A DNA stretch of 64,000 nt, taken from Schizochytrium sp. CCTCC M209059. Its lineage: Eukaryota > Sar > Bigyra > Thraustochytrida > Thraustochytriidae. Below the pieces are notes generated by a model that worked only from the letters and a program-made list of their open reading frames with translations, had not been told where the DNA came from and did not search any database. Shown one piece after another: positions 33,201 through 42,929 of this stretch. The position numbers and the translations under genes were made by a program. How positions within the stretch are numbered: the stretch's first letter is position 1; every line of letters begins with the position of its first letter. The stretch covers positions 26,067-90,066 of the forward strand of contig KN805411.1 of the NCBI GenBank assembly GCA_000818945.1, in the 5' to 3' direction.

Positions 33201-36200
33201 GAGGAGGAACTGCATATCATTGTTGCTGCTGCCATTGGCGCCGGACACGCCCCACTTGGCGTATCTGCCCCGCTTGGCGCTGTCGAGCCGGACTCGCCGC
33301 TCCTCACATCTGTGATTGGACTACCGTTTTTCTCAATCGCCTCCAAGAACACCAAAGCAGACGAGGCCGGAGGCGGCTCACGACCCAAACTTCAAAAGTC
33401 GCCCATCTCCTCTGGCGGCCCCAACTCTCCTTCGACATCCACACCCTGGAATATCGTTGACCTCTATCTCGCTCGTGACGCCATCCGTCTTCTCACGGTG
33501 CTCTTGCGTTCCACGCCGCCGCCGAAACGGTTCTTCGAGCACTGCGTCAAGCTCGATGGCAAGAGCGGTCTTGCCTCCGTGCTGGCCTTTAACGTTGTGG
33601 CCTCGCCACATGTTGGGGACGACTTGCGCGCTTTAGCCCTTCGGTGCACCACCGAGTTTCTCTTTCGTGTCGAGCATCATGTCCCGCACCTGGATGGTTT
33701 CCTCGCACCTTCCCTTCGCCTCTTTACGGGGCCCGCCTTTGCTGCCTACTCGGGCAGCAAAGGTCACTTCTTTGCAAGCTCGAGCGGGCTCAATGTTTCT
33801 TCCTCAACCTCCGCAGGACCGGCAACAGCACTTCAGCAGGTTTCCCAGGGTGTGAAAGCCTTCGCCGATGCCGGAGGCTACAGTTTTCTGGTACACACAC
33901 TTGCCAGTATCCTCTCACCGTCAAATCCATCGTCAGCGCCTACGACGGCGTCTTCCACAGCGACAGAGGAAAGCACAACTGTTTTAAATCTCAATGCGAC
34001 GTACACTGCGCTCCTGGAAATGATGATCACAACCCCCCTCGACGATCGTGAACCGATCTCTCCATCTCAGCGTCTCATGGGTGTGCGTCCTCGCGGAAGC
34101 ATTGGTAGTTTTGGAAGTGGGTCTGTTCGTCGTAAGCAGAGCGCTGGATCAGGGAATTGGGGCATTGCGTCGTCTTCATCGAGCTTTCGGATGCACCACT
34201 TGACTTCCCTTGCCGTGGACATCGAGGATGCACCCGAGATGGTGGACGACTTATTCACTGAACAAGCCGACCTCGGCCCCATTCTGGACGACACGCAGGT
34301 GATTCACAATCCGCATGCGCTCATGGTGATCCTCAAGCTTCTTCCACGTCTCGACCTGTATCTGCAGCAGCGAATCTGCCAAGATCTCTTTTTGCTGCTA
34401 AAGTTCCAGCCAATGAACCGTCTCTACTTTTGCGAGGTTCCTGGTTGGCAAGGGTCTTTTCTTGGCCTTTTAGGGTCTTTGGACAACCAGGGCCTGACGA
34501 CCTCGGGAGCTCAAGTCTGTTTCGATCTCGGCGTCAAGCTTTATGTGCTCGTACTGCAAGACGTCCTCGTTGAACGCGTCAACGGATGGGAAGAACTTGA
34601 GACGATGATGAGTCTGAAGCCACTGCTCGTTCGCGGCGACGAGGTCACGCGCTCCGTTCTCGCCCAGGTCATGGATGGGACCTTGCGCGACTTGCGTATG
34701 GACATGCCGACGGACCCCGTTCGCCTCACGATTCTCTGGAAGAGTCTTCGCCGGTTAGTCCTGCTTCTCGACATGCTTTCAGGCCTGCTACCTAGCAACG
34801 ATGCAGAAACGATGACGACCGTAGAACGCTTGCTCGACGCCGTTGACCTTGTCACGTCTATTTCCCCGCATGCGCTTCTGCTCGATGGCGAGTCCGCGTC
34901 GCGCAGCGTACGGGGAGACATGAGTGCGGTCGACCTCTGTCGTGAGTTCTGCTGGCCCGTAGACCCTCGGCAGCAGGATGAGCTCGATAAGCTGCGGGGC
35001 CCGGTCGCCTTTGCCATCATTTCACTTTCGCTCAGTGCCATGAAAAACTGCGCCATGGGTGCCCCTGCGTTGCGGAAACACGCGCGCCGGGTAACCAAGA
35101 TTTGCTCCTTTTTGCGGAGAATTCCGCGAATGAAGTCCTTGGTTCGTTGGCCTACGCGGCGCGGAAACAAAGTCAAGGGTGAGAAGAGCGCCCTGGTCAT
35201 CAAGACCTTGGTTGATGCTTTTGCCATGATCAACCGCGTCGCCGAGTCCGGAAGCCACGAAGACGGTGCTGTCGCGCACAATTTGGACTACTTGCTCGAA
35301 CTCGTGCGAACGGTCTCGACCACCCATAGCGACCTCATTGCACTTACTTGCGACGATGAGTTCTTTGTTCGAAAAATATCGTCGCTCAACGCAGACGGCC
35401 AGCATGGACCCGAGTGGATCTTCACTTCGGTGATCACGCACTCTCCTTTTCTGCAGGTTGACCAGGATGCCGGAGTCGCGTCTGCAAAGGGCGCAGGTCA
35501 GGATCTCGGCGCAGAGAGTGACAGCAAAACGAGCGAAACAGCCTCTCCGGCCACGGATGCCAGCGTGCGTTCTGACGCCGACACACAGCAAGAAGAGACG
35601 GGCATTCCTGCAGCTCTTCACGCGCTTGAAGAAGCACGTCTAGGTATCAAAACTTTCATGGAGGCACGTCTTCGCTCACGATGGGACGAGCATGGCGCCT
35701 TTGAGATGATGATCGCCAATACGCAGGGACGGGCCCGTCGCGAGTCCATGGCGCTTGGATTCGCTCAGCGTCTCTCCTTTACGGAAAGGAGCAGACTCGC
35801 TGAGCGGTCCATTGCCGAGGCAGAGCACGAGCGCGAGCTTGTCGAGCTTTGGCGTCAGCTAACCATCGAGGCTGCGCACGAAGACTCTATCTGGCAGACT
35901 GAGCCCCCAGAGCAAGTGCGCGAATCTGTGCAGTGGATGCTCTCTGGACGCGAGGACAGGCTTCGATGCCGGCGACTTCTTTGCAGGAATTATCTCTTTG
36001 ATGATCACCAGGACGCCATCTATCACGAGGCACCGCGCGAACTCGATGACTCTCTCCTTGAGAGCGCTCACAGCAACGGCCTCCAGAGCCCTGCCCTCCT
36101 AGGCCCTGACACTGGTCAGGAACTCGCCCTCGTGGAGGACGACGATGAAGTTTACCCTAGTACCGATGTTGAACATGAGTATGAGCTGGACGGTCAACGA

Positions 36201-39200
36201 TCTATTCACCCTGGCATTGTGGACGACAGCGCAAGACCGCGGGCGCGTACGGAGGAGGCATACTCGGACCATCTGTACGCACTCGAAGTGGCAAGCTTTG
36301 GAAGTCGTCCCGGAAGCCCTGACTTGCTGCTGCGCCGTCGTCGATCGCGGCAGCGAACTGGGTCAGACCTCGGGTCTATCAGCCAAACCTCGGTTGACTT
36401 TCGCGACGGCGACGAAGACAACATGCTACGGTGGTGGCGGTGGCTAGGCGGACGTTACGTAGGAGAACCAGACTTGCAGTGGTTCGAGTGGCTCGGCGGC
36501 ATCGTTGTTGGCCCGCCACGACCTAGCTCCTGGAGACGCAGACGACCTAGTGTTCGCTGGCAGTTTGGACCTGGACGCGCTTCATTCCTCTCGCCGCCAG
36601 GAACGCCCTCGCTTGCATCCCCGATGACCCCGCTCGGGCCTTTGGTGGTAGGCACCGTGGGCTATCCACCAGGACCAAGTGTAGGTGGCGGGGCTGCTGC
36701 CATTCGCTCCCCACTTCATGCGTCGCGCAAGGTCCCCGTGCTCCCAAGTCTGCGGAGCCCGATGCTCGGCAATGGCCTTGCCGGCGTTGGTGGAGGCATC
36801 AGTCCCGGGCCATCGAGCCCATTTGAGGCGGATCACGCATTGAGCCCAATGGCTGGAGGCCGCCCTCTGAGCCCCATCGGTTCGCCGCTGAGCCCTCAGG
36901 GCGGCGTTCGCCATGGCGCCCCATTGAGCCCTCGGGGTGGTGGGCCTGCGGGCTTCAACCTGATTTCCACACAGCCCCCGACCCCCCCTAACCTGATGTC
37001 GCGCAGCTTGAGCCCCAAGACACCGCGTATTCCCGCGAGTTCATTGCTCAACGAGGTGGACGACTGGGCCGTTCGAGGCTGGGTGAGCGGCCGGAGGGAG
37101 CACTTTTCCCTGCGCAAGGGCGAGCAGCTCGTGCACGTGTGCTCGAATGCGCAGTGGATTACGCCTCTGGAAGTCACTCGCGGCAGGCTCGAACTGTCGT
37201 CGGAGCACATTTTCTTTTACGCCAACACGCCAAGCCAGGCCCAAATGCAGCAAGATGCAGCCGAGGGCGGCGGTCAGCGCGCAGAGAGGCCTGAACCGGG
37301 CTCGGCGGCCTCGCAGTCCGCGCCCGCGTGGGTCAATGACCTCAACATTATGGACCCATCTGGCGAAGGCACGGACCGTGACCGGGACGCCGCGAGCGAG
37401 ACCAGCTCGAAGCGCCGTAAACGCCTGCAACACCAGAGCAAGGACATGATGCGATGGAATCTTGCCGAGCTGACTGAAGTTCATGGACGTCGATATTTGC
37501 TGCGCGCGACGGCGCTGGAGCTCTTTTTCTCGGATATGACGAACATTTTTCTTTGCTTCCCGTCGCCCAAGGCTCGTTCTGACTTTTTCAAGGCGATTCT
37601 CCGGCAACCGACACCGAAGCTGGCGCGGACATTCAAGGAGAGTCTTAAACCAAATATTGTGTTCACCCGGTCAGGTCTCATGGAGCGCTGGAAGCGTCGT
37701 GAGATTTCCAACTTCGAATACATTATGCAGCTCAACACTATGGCAGGTCGAAGCTACAACGACATCACGCAGTACCCCGTCTTCCCCTGGGTTCTCACCG
37801 ACTACGAGTCTGAAACGATTGATCTCGAAGATCCAGCGGTATATCGCGACCTTTCCAAGCCGATTGGAGCACTCAACGAGATCCGCCTCCAGGACTTTGT
37901 TGAGCGTTTTGAAACCTTTTGCGATGCGAGCATGGACATTCCTCCATTTCACTATGGCAGTCATTACTCGAACGCAGGCATTGTCTTGCACTATCTTTTG
38001 CGCGTCGAGCCCTTTTCGACCTTGGCAATCGACTTGCAGGGTGGTCGTTTCGACTGCCCTGATCGCCTTTTCTTCTCCATCCAGGACTGCTGGCTGAGCA
38101 GCATGGAGTCCATGTCTGATGTGAAAGAATTGATTCCGGAATTCTTTTACTGCCCGGAAATGTTCCTCAACGAGAACGAGTTTCACCTGGGCGTTCGCCA
38201 GGATACTAACACGGCGGTTAACGATGTGGTACTGCCACCATGGGCCAAAGGATCGGCGCATGAGTTTGTCCGCATTCAGCGTGAAGCTCTCGAGTCCGAC
38301 TACGTGTCGGAGCACCTGCACGAATGGATCGACCTCATCTTCGGTTACAAACAACTTGGCGAAGCTGCAGAGGACGCCCATAATGTCTTTTACTACCTTA
38401 CGTACGAGGGTGCCGTCGATCTGGACGCCATTGTGGATCCGGTCTTGCGCCACTCCATCGAGACGCAAATCGCTCACTTTGGGCAGACGCCTGCGCAGCT
38501 CCTCTCGCAGCCGCACCCAGCCCGCGGCAAGGCGCCAGACACTCTTGCACTAAGCCGCGAAACCATCACCAAGGGCGGGGCTCTGCAGGTTGCGCGTCAC
38601 ACCGTTTGGACGGAGCCTGCCAATGCGTCATCTGTGATGCCGGCGTCGGCGCCGCGCTCGCCGAGTGCGGGGAGCTCTGGACCCCTCAGTGCCGTCGCAG
38701 CAGAGGCAGCAGCCTCGCTGGTTTCGCCCACGAAGCCAACGTCCTCGTGGGGCTCGTTCTTCAAATCAGCGCGGACACCACGAGCCACTGCAGGTGCAAA
38801 CAAGGCGGCAGTAGGAGGCGGTTCCGCAGCGACGGTAGACCCTGGGGCCTCAGAGGCCGCCTCGCCCGCCGGCGCTCATAGAGGCCCTGGAACGACCGCT
38901 GCAAGTCTTGCGAGCGCCAACAGCAGCGCTGCGGGAAGCAAGAGCCTTGCAGCCTCCGCCCTGGCGTCTGCAGCCTCGGCTGCGTCCTCGGGAATATTGC
39001 CACGCACGCCGCCTGTCATTTCGCTGACGGCATATTCAGATCGCGTCGTCGCCGTGTACGAGGATCTCAGTGTAGCTGTGCATCGCGTCTCGGCCAAGAC
39101 ATGGACGCCCAAGGCCGGGAATCCGCGTGTACTGACGAGTGCTCCGCTCTCGCTTTCTGCCTGGGCGCGGCCTTGCGACCGGGGTCTGCTGTCCACGAGC

Positions 39201-40208
39201 ATAGGCAAGACAATGCGCGTTGGCAGCGAGACCGTCGCGTGCGCCAAGCAGGGCAAGCTCGTTGTCAGCGCCAACTTTATGGACTGGTCTCTCCGTGCTC
39301 AGAACGTGGATAACTATCGCGTGGACGGCGCCGTCGTGGCCCACCGCGGTCGTGTTCTTTGCGTTGCAATTTGCGAAAAGGAAGAGGTCCTCGTGACCGG
39401 CGGCCAGGACTGTCGCGTGGTCGTTTGGCGTCTCGGCGGCGCGCACGACATCCGCGACGAGATGATGGATCTCTTTGGGGCTCCGGAGCTGGCCACGAGC
39501 GCCGCCTCCAACACTGGCGCCGCGGGCAGTGCTGGCGTCGGAGGAGGTGCTTCAGGGCGCCCGAGCGCCATTTCAATTGCCGATGGCACCAAAGATAACG
39601 CCACATTGCTCGCATCTGCTGCAGCGACGGCTGGAACGGCAGCTGGATTCGGCGGTTCGGACGGACTTCTCATCGCGCAGGGTGCTCTTCTGGGCCACAG
39701 CACACCTGTGACAGCTGTTGCTGTCTCGAGCGGCTTATCCATTGTTGTGAGCGGCTCAGAGCACGGTCAAGTGCTTCTTCATACCCTGAGTGACGGAGCC
39801 TTTGTTCGCAGCATGCAAGATCCCATTCATTCCTCGATATCGCGGATTCTAATTGGCAGACTCACTGGCAACATTCTCATTCATGCTGCTGGCTGCGCAT
39901 CGACGCGCACTTTTTCGGTAAATGGAGTATCGTTGGCGCAAACATTTGATCTGGAGAACATATCGGCCCTTGAGGTCGCATACCTTGAGGGTTTCGGCAC
40001 CGAAGTCGTGCTCGTTGGCACTACGCAAGGAGAACTGCTCTTTCTACGCTTTAGCTCCCTCGAGCCTTTGCGCGAGGGCATTAGTCTCGGAAGCAACTCG
40101 CCCGTTCGTTCGATTGAGGTTGCACCTTCTCAGGTAGCCATCCTTGTCGGAACGGAAGACGGACAAATTGCCGTCGTTCGCGCTGCGGACCCAATGCAAC
40201 TGGCATAG
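30267..40208 (+). CDS. BEACH-domain protein (neurobeachin/LRBA/LYST-type)
   Basis: A single exon of 3,313 residues from the ATG at 30267 (a second ATG lies six codons on). The N-terminus has a Ser/Pro run, then helical-repeat sequence. A concanavalin-A-like sandwich occurs at about 342-512 (YCVWMWIRIEEECGRC onward), with neurobeachin-type armadillo-like sequence beyond. Residues about 2090-2270 are disordered, with repeated L-S-P motifs. Then come the PH-BEACH domain (about 2280-2445), the BEACH domain (about 2468-2748; landmarks TQYPVFPWVLTDY, HYGSHYSNAG and RVEPFSTLAIDLQGGRFD) and C-terminal WD40 repeats (about 2918-3313). Proteins of this architecture are large scaffolds in vesicle trafficking, lysosome-related organelle size control and autophagy. 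The subfamily cannot be fixed by eye. An Ala/Ser-rich linker separates BEACH from WD40. Confidence 0.92.
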   Translation: MDARGGMAGKGKQRRPALRLTVNATSSSSSSSSSPSPSSSSPPGSAPASAVPEVDEVVRRIFSSEKRQHRTIRRPADLRAMLEDVETFLRRSPKWQIDILRATNRALRSRFDVARFVLIDSAPDDIEILTPDDDNESAALASYDVGATQAQRGHNVLFAALLRMHDGLLHKWKKESAKRAAAMGTADDTAHDATQDAAKAAPRHQDKFLDLHSEAADAALELLSKLISAGTTAQNVRELLQRSAHALVKRDSKAQLRFLHTMDLAIRMSEADQRSSFRTDAVDLGIDADIAVALALRPNDRKPYALQVFEEGFSNGGQLSPALGLLDAPRTVSRAPSPDYAFFNFGGPGAGIQMNTLDAWPFSREYCVWMWIRIEEECGRCNLLKLRNAKGHGITIELGGDDIIGYSITCVSNDERTSGSVRVGIPPDRLSSRTWHQVTIHHYSRLLGSSVLRVFVDNVEIKQTNGYNFSLPFPARVKGPLRDAVAFENFDGQTGPLYIFREGLTLTAASALMKMHLNRAKVGYSTAVSVVAGSGLIASALDRGLETKVYLAFDPIFVVRDLCLEVYGGRHGSLAYNSAVWNADNIRNLIGTVGGVPILLPFLWKKLAAEDVDDSGDLTEDEDAENEMAADGPPSQAAPEQSAENDSSSATEDDEKSKARTNDGKLTIDTGHCAQAEEYDADSSNERDSSAEHAESSDAPSSTDLLPAGCCIVQIIGLLARTIRNHVNNQIVFLELQGPGLIASALERLPRRIIASAVSHRLLVDTCGDEDDCRGIDSGAQTNGEPHVDDIVPDEVSGAPLFVMMHALLRASTGFPSVVFEESVPVESSLHGTTVSLSDAVDLRQRETGQSPAAGQQQSPAPGASTAKFRYNELERALDLSLVFNLNIIARCSCADGSRSWTQIQWFDEAHARVAKAPRLFKQVLGLQQWVDNLRTVYEDVFLANAIDVSLSTTKDLLDFMGAQWVRVAAAMLCEEVTEEELHIIVAAAIGAGHAPLGVSAPLGAVEPDSPLLTSVIGLPFFSIASKNTKADEAGGGSRPKLQKSPISSGGPNSPSTSTPWNIVDLYLARDAIRLLTVLLRSTPPPKRFFEHCVKLDGKSGLASVLAFNVVASPHVGDDLRALALRCTTEFLFRVEHHVPHLDGFLAPSLRLFTGPAFAAYSGSKGHFFASSSGLNVSSSTSAGPATALQQVSQGVKAFADAGGYSFLVHTLASILSPSNPSSAPTTASSTATEESTTVLNLNATYTALLEMMITTPLDDREPISPSQRLMGVRPRGSIGSFGSGSVRRKQSAGSGNWGIASSSSSFRMHHLTSLAVDIEDAPEMVDDLFTEQADLGPILDDTQVIHNPHALMVILKLLPRLDLYLQQRICQDLFLLLKFQPMNRLYFCEVPGWQGSFLGLLGSLDNQGLTTSGAQVCFDLGVKLYVLVLQDVLVERVNGWEELETMMSLKPLLVRGDEVTRSVLAQVMDGTLRDLRMDMPTDPVRLTILWKSLRRLVLLLDMLSGLLPSNDAETMTTVERLLDAVDLVTSISPHALLLDGESASRSVRGDMSAVDLCREFCWPVDPRQQDELDKLRGPVAFAIISLSLSAMKNCAMGAPALRKHARRVTKICSFLRRIPRMKSLVRWPTRRGNKVKGEKSALVIKTLVDAFAMINRVAESGSHEDGAVAHNLDYLLELVRTVSTTHSDLIALTCDDEFFVRKISSLNADGQHGPEWIFTSVITHSPFLQVDQDAGVASAKGAGQDLGAESDSKTSETASPATDASVRSDADTQQEETGIPAALHALEEARLGIKTFMEARLRSRWDEHGAFEMMIANTQGRARRESMALGFAQRLSFTERSRLAERSIAEAEHERELVELWRQLTIEAAHEDSIWQTEPPEQVRESVQWMLSGREDRLRCRRLLCRNYLFDDHQDAIYHEAPRELDDSLLESAHSNGLQSPALLGPDTGQELALVEDDDEVYPSTDVEHEYELDGQRSIHPGIVDDSARPRARTEEAYSDHLYALEVASFGSRPGSPDLLLRRRRSRQRTGSDLGSISQTSVDFRDGDEDNMLRWWRWLGGRYVGEPDLQWFEWLGGIVVGPPRPSSWRRRRPSVRWQFGPGRASFLSPPGTPSLASPMTPLGPLVVGTVGYPPGPSVGGGAAAIRSPLHASRKVPVLPSLRSPMLGNGLAGVGGGISPGPSSPFEADHALSPMAGGRPLSPIGSPLSPQGGVRHGAPLSPRGGGPAGFNLISTQPPTPPNLMSRSLSPKTPRIPASSLLNEVDDWAVRGWVSGRREHFSLRKGEQLVHVCSNAQWITPLEVTRGRLELSSEHIFFYANTPSQAQMQQDAAEGGGQRAERPEPGSAASQSAPAWVNDLNIMDPSGEGTDRDRDAASETSSKRRKRLQHQSKDMMRWNLAELTEVHGRRYLLRATALELFFSDMTNIFLCFPSPKARSDFFKAILRQPTPKLARTFKESLKPNIVFTRSGLMERWKRREISNFEYIMQLNTMAGRSYNDITQYPVFPWVLTDYESETIDLEDPAVYRDLSKPIGALNEIRLQDFVERFETFCDASMDIPPFHYGSHYSNAGIVLHYLLRVEPFSTLAIDLQGGRFDCPDRLFFSIQDCWLSSMESMSDVKELIPEFFYCPEMFLNENEFHLGVRQDTNTAVNDVVLPPWAKGSAHEFVRIQREALESDYVSEHLHEWIDLIFGYKQLGEAAEDAHNVFYYLTYEGAVDLDAIVDPVLRHSIETQIAHFGQTPAQLLSQPHPARGKAPDTLALSRETITKGGALQVARHTVWTEPANASSVMPASAPRSPSAGSSGPLSAVAAEAAASLVSPTKPTSSWGSFFKSARTPRATAGANKAAVGGGSAATVDPGASEAASPAGAHRGPGTTAASLASANSSAAGSKSLAASALASAASAASSGILPRTPPVISLTAYSDRVVAVYEDLSVAVHRVSAKTWTPKAGNPRVLTSAPLSLSAWARPCDRGLLSTSIGKTMRVGSETVACAKQGKLVVSANFMDWSLRAQNVDNYRVDGAVVAHRGRVLCVAICEKEEVLVTGGQDCRVVVWRLGGAHDIRDEMMDLFGAPELATSAASNTGAAGSAGVGGGASGRPSAISIADGTKDNATLLASAAATAGTAAGFGGSDGLLIAQGALLGHSTPVTAVAVSSGLSIVVSGSEHGQVLLHTLSDGAFVRSMQDPIHSSISRILIGRLTGNILIHAAGCASTRTFSVNGVSLAQTFDLENISALEVAYLEGFGTEVVLVGTTQGELLFLRFSSLEPLREGISLGSNSPVRSIEVAPSQVAILVGTEDGQIAVVRAADPMQLA

Positions 40209-40684
40209 CTCCTCGCCTCGTTCAAGTTTTGAAAATCTCAGTCAATGCGGCAATGATCGATGGAAAAAATACTCTTAGTGTCTCTTTGTGGGGTGCTCAA
40301 AACATCTTAATATGATTTTTGACAGTGCCGCGCGCAATTCTTGCTTCACTCCACATGACTTTATCAATGAATATCGAAGTGATGAGTTTGGTCTCACTGC
40401 GCCACGTTTCGTCAATCTGTTGCACTGTCGCTTTGATCTGACTCGCTCCTCACCAAATTTCTACGCGAGCTTGAAAAGCCTCATTCAAGTTTCAGATCTC
40501 AATGCATCAAGCCGCACTGGGTCTGAATGAGACGCCCCGTACTCTTTCATTCATATCAGAGTCAAGGACGATGGCCTCAAGACCTCCTCTTCGAGTTACC
40601 TTTTCCCGAGGTCATGAACATCAATGTGGCGTTATAAAACATGTTTCGACTTTCTTTATGTACAATGGACCTTTTGTATCTACT
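40209..40684. other. Convergent 3' spacer
   Basis: 476 bases between the stops of the BEACH gene and the first PAN-like gene. The sequence is moderately AT-rich, presumably both 3' UTRs. No gene or repeat was seen. Confidence 0.6.
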
Positions 40685-41452
40685 TTAGCAGCTCTTCGCG
40701 TAGCACTTCGCCTTGGAGGACGGCTTGTACGCGCCAATGTATCCGCGGTACAGCTCGCAGCGACCCGCACCCTCCTCAATGTGAGTGCCCCACGGAAGGT
40801 TGTCAGGGTTGATCGGCTTGAACTCGTAGTACTTGCACCACTCGTAGCCCGTGCAGGCTTCGCGGCACTTGTCCTCCTCACACGGCTTGTTCTTGTTGCA
40901 GTACGTCTTGTAGTCTCCCAAGCCGTACGGGTTGCCGTGGTAATCGTAGGCTTCACGGCAGTAGCCATTGCCCACTAGCTTGTACTCGCACGTCGGCTCG
41001 GGCTCCGGCCGGGGAGGCGTAAAGCACTCGCTCTCGTCTGCCGTCTTGTACGCTTCGTAGCACTCGACGCCATGCTTGGCCTTGTAGGCGCCCACTTCGC
41101 CGCGATGGACCTCGCACGTCTTGCGATGGCTACGGCTGTCATATTCCCAGCCGGTGCAGTCTTCATCTTCGAAGCAGAGCATGGCGCACTCGCTCTTGGA
41201 CTCGATATGTTTGTAGAGATTGAAGGTTCCAGTTCCAACAGGGTTGCCGTAGTGGTCGACCTTTTCACGGCAAAAGCCGTCGCCGAGCTTCTTGAAGGCC
41301 AAACAGATGGGCTTGTGCGGATGCGAGGTGAGCTTGCGGGAGTCTTGCAAGGTGGTCTGGGCCTTGGAGCGCAGGCTGGCTGCCTCGCTCATGGTGGCGA
41401 GAACGGCCATGACGAGGACGAGAAGAATGCTGGCTCGCATGTTCATCTCCAT
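40685..41452 (-). CDS. Secreted Cys-rich protein with two PAN/apple-like repeats
   Basis: Up to 255 residues with a signal peptide. The ATG five codons in (41440) aligns with the start of the divergent paralogue and may be the true start. The mature part is two related modules of about 85-100 residues, each containing G-(D/N)-G-(F/Y)-CRE, D-x-x-GNP and a C-terminal VGAYK/IGAYK followed by Cys. Module 1 spans about 48-137 and module 2 about 155-255. The spacing and the CTGWEYD-type segment around paired cysteines suggest PAN/apple or related disulfide-rich folds, which bind proteins or carbohydrates. A Pro-Glu linker separates the modules. Role unknown; secreted or cell-wall associated by inference. 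Confidence 0.75.
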   Translation of the reverse strand: MEMNMRASILLVLVMAVLATMSEAASLRSKAQTTLQDSRKLTSHPHKPICLAFKKLGDGFCREKVDHYGNPVGTGTFNLYKHIESKSECAMLCFEDEDCTGWEYDSRSHRKTCEVHRGEVGAYKAKHGVECYEAYKTADESECFTPPRPEPEPTCEYKLVGNGYCREAYDYHGNPYGLGDYKTYCNKNKPCEEDKCREACTGYEWCKYYEFKPINPDNLPWGTHIEEGAGRCELYRGYIGAYKPSSKAKCYAKSC

Positions 41453-42207
41453 CTTTCTTTTGCTTTTGCTTTTGCTTCGGGAGTGTTTGGCTTTGGTTTG
41501 CTTTGGGGGTGTTTGGCTTTGTGTTTCTTAGCTTGAGGTTTGCTTTGAGGTTTGCTTTGAGGTTTGCTTTGAGGTTTGCTTTGAGGTTCTGGTTCTGGTT
41601 GTCGTTGGCCTCACGACGGGCCTTCGAGCCCTCGCGCACGATGCCAGACGTGCCACTTCACTTCACTTCACTTCACAACACCGTCGACTGGCTCGTCTGC
41701 CTCTTCCTTTATTGACTGGGAGAGCGAGTCGAGTAACTGGTGACCAATGACTTCGCTGACCGATGAGATGAGATCAAAGCTGCTGGCTGGCTGGACGTGA
41801 GCGCATATACGTGGAGTGACAGCCTGTGCATGGACGGCGGAGCCGAGCTGTACGATGCATGCGAGATCAACGCCTTGGTCCTTGCGTACATGAACTCGAA
41901 GGAGCGCCCGATGCGAAAAAGGGGGAAGGAAGACAGAGCTATCTGGCTATCCCCACCTAGTAGACCGGTAGGAGGGTGCTAGTATGAGAGCTAGCTGGTG
42001 TGTGCTGGGGTCCGGCTCTGCGATATGGAACATGGTTGAGATAGAAAGAGAACGTAGCAAGCGGAGGATTGTGCTCATCGGCCTCAAAAATCGCAAGCTG
42101 CCAAGCATCAGCAAAACGCAAACCACAAGCCTCAACAAATACTACAAAAGAAAGCCTCAGCAACAACAACAAAAGAGTCCCAAGAAAGAAAGCCCAGCAC
42201 AGAAAGA
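41453..42207. other. Shared divergent promoter of the PAN-like paralogues
   Basis: A 755-base head-to-head spacer. It contains a 12-bp minisatellite (about 41531-41588) and a short CACTT array (about 41655-41676). The symmetrical arrangement suggests an inverted duplication of one gene and a shared regulatory region, though I see no long sequence symmetry. Confidence 0.55.
41531..41588. repeat. 12-bp minisatellite (GAGGTTTGCTTT)
   Basis: About five tandem GAGGTTTGCTTT units, 80-140 bases upstream of the minus-strand PAN-like gene. Confidence 0.85.
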
Positions 42208-42929
42208 ATGCGCGCAAGTGCCCTCTTCGTCCTCGTCCTGGCCGTCCTCGGCGCCTCGGCCCAGGCTTCCAACGCCACAGAAGCCAAGACCAAGACCATC
42301 AAGCACACACAGCCAACATGTCTCGCCTTTCGCAAACTCGGCAATGGCTTTTGCCGCGAGAGGTACGACGCGCACGGCAAGCCCGTCGGCAAAGGCGACT
42401 TTGAGCTCTACTCACCAAGTCGGACTGCGCCGACCTCTGCTACGAGCAAGGCACTGCATGCACCGGCTACGAGTACAACGCACACAAGGAGAAGTGCGAG
42501 ATCCACCACGACTACGTCGGCGCCTACAAGAAGGCAGACGGCAACGAGTGCGTCCAGGCGTACATGACGTCTGATTGGGAAAAATGCCACGTCAAGCCTC
42601 CCGTCGATCCCGTGCCGGAAGCCGAATACGAGCTCGTCGGTCATGGTTTTTGCCGCGAAGAGTACGACCACTGGGGCTACCCGTACGGCAGCGGCGAGTA
42701 CAAAACAGAGTGCAACGCCAAGAAGCCGTGCACCGAGTACGAGTGCCGCCAGGCATGCTCGGACTATGACTGGTGCAAGTACTACGAGTTCCAGGATATT
42801 GACCCGATGTACATGCCGGAGGGCGCTTATCTTGAGGACGGTCAAGGGCGCTGCGAGCTGCACAAGGAGTACATGGGCGCATACCAGGCATCTTCGAAAG
42901 CCGTGTGCTACAGGAAGCGACAGGCATAG
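42208..42929 (+). pseudogene. Second PAN-like secreted gene, frameshifted in module 1
   Basis: The ATG at 42208 starts a signal peptide closely similar to its neighbour's (MRASALFVLVLAVLG), then module 1 up to GDFELY. At about 42412 the coding frame changes: the homologous continuation (KSDCADLCYEQG onward) is in another frame, which then runs intact through the end of module 1 and all of module 2 to the stop at 42927-42929. Against the paralogue, five codons between LY and KS are replaced by five bases, a net loss of 10 bases. No GT-AG intron explains it. Either the gene is broken by a 10-base deletion or the assembly has an error; the rest of the reading frame looks conserved, so the break is recent or artefactual. 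If intact it would encode about 243 residues. Confidence 0.7.

Noticed and set aside
42208..42929. Programmed ribosomal frameshift in the second PAN-like gene
   Set aside because: No slippery heptamer or downstream structure, and the break removes codons relative to the paralogue, which fits a deletion or sequencing error better.
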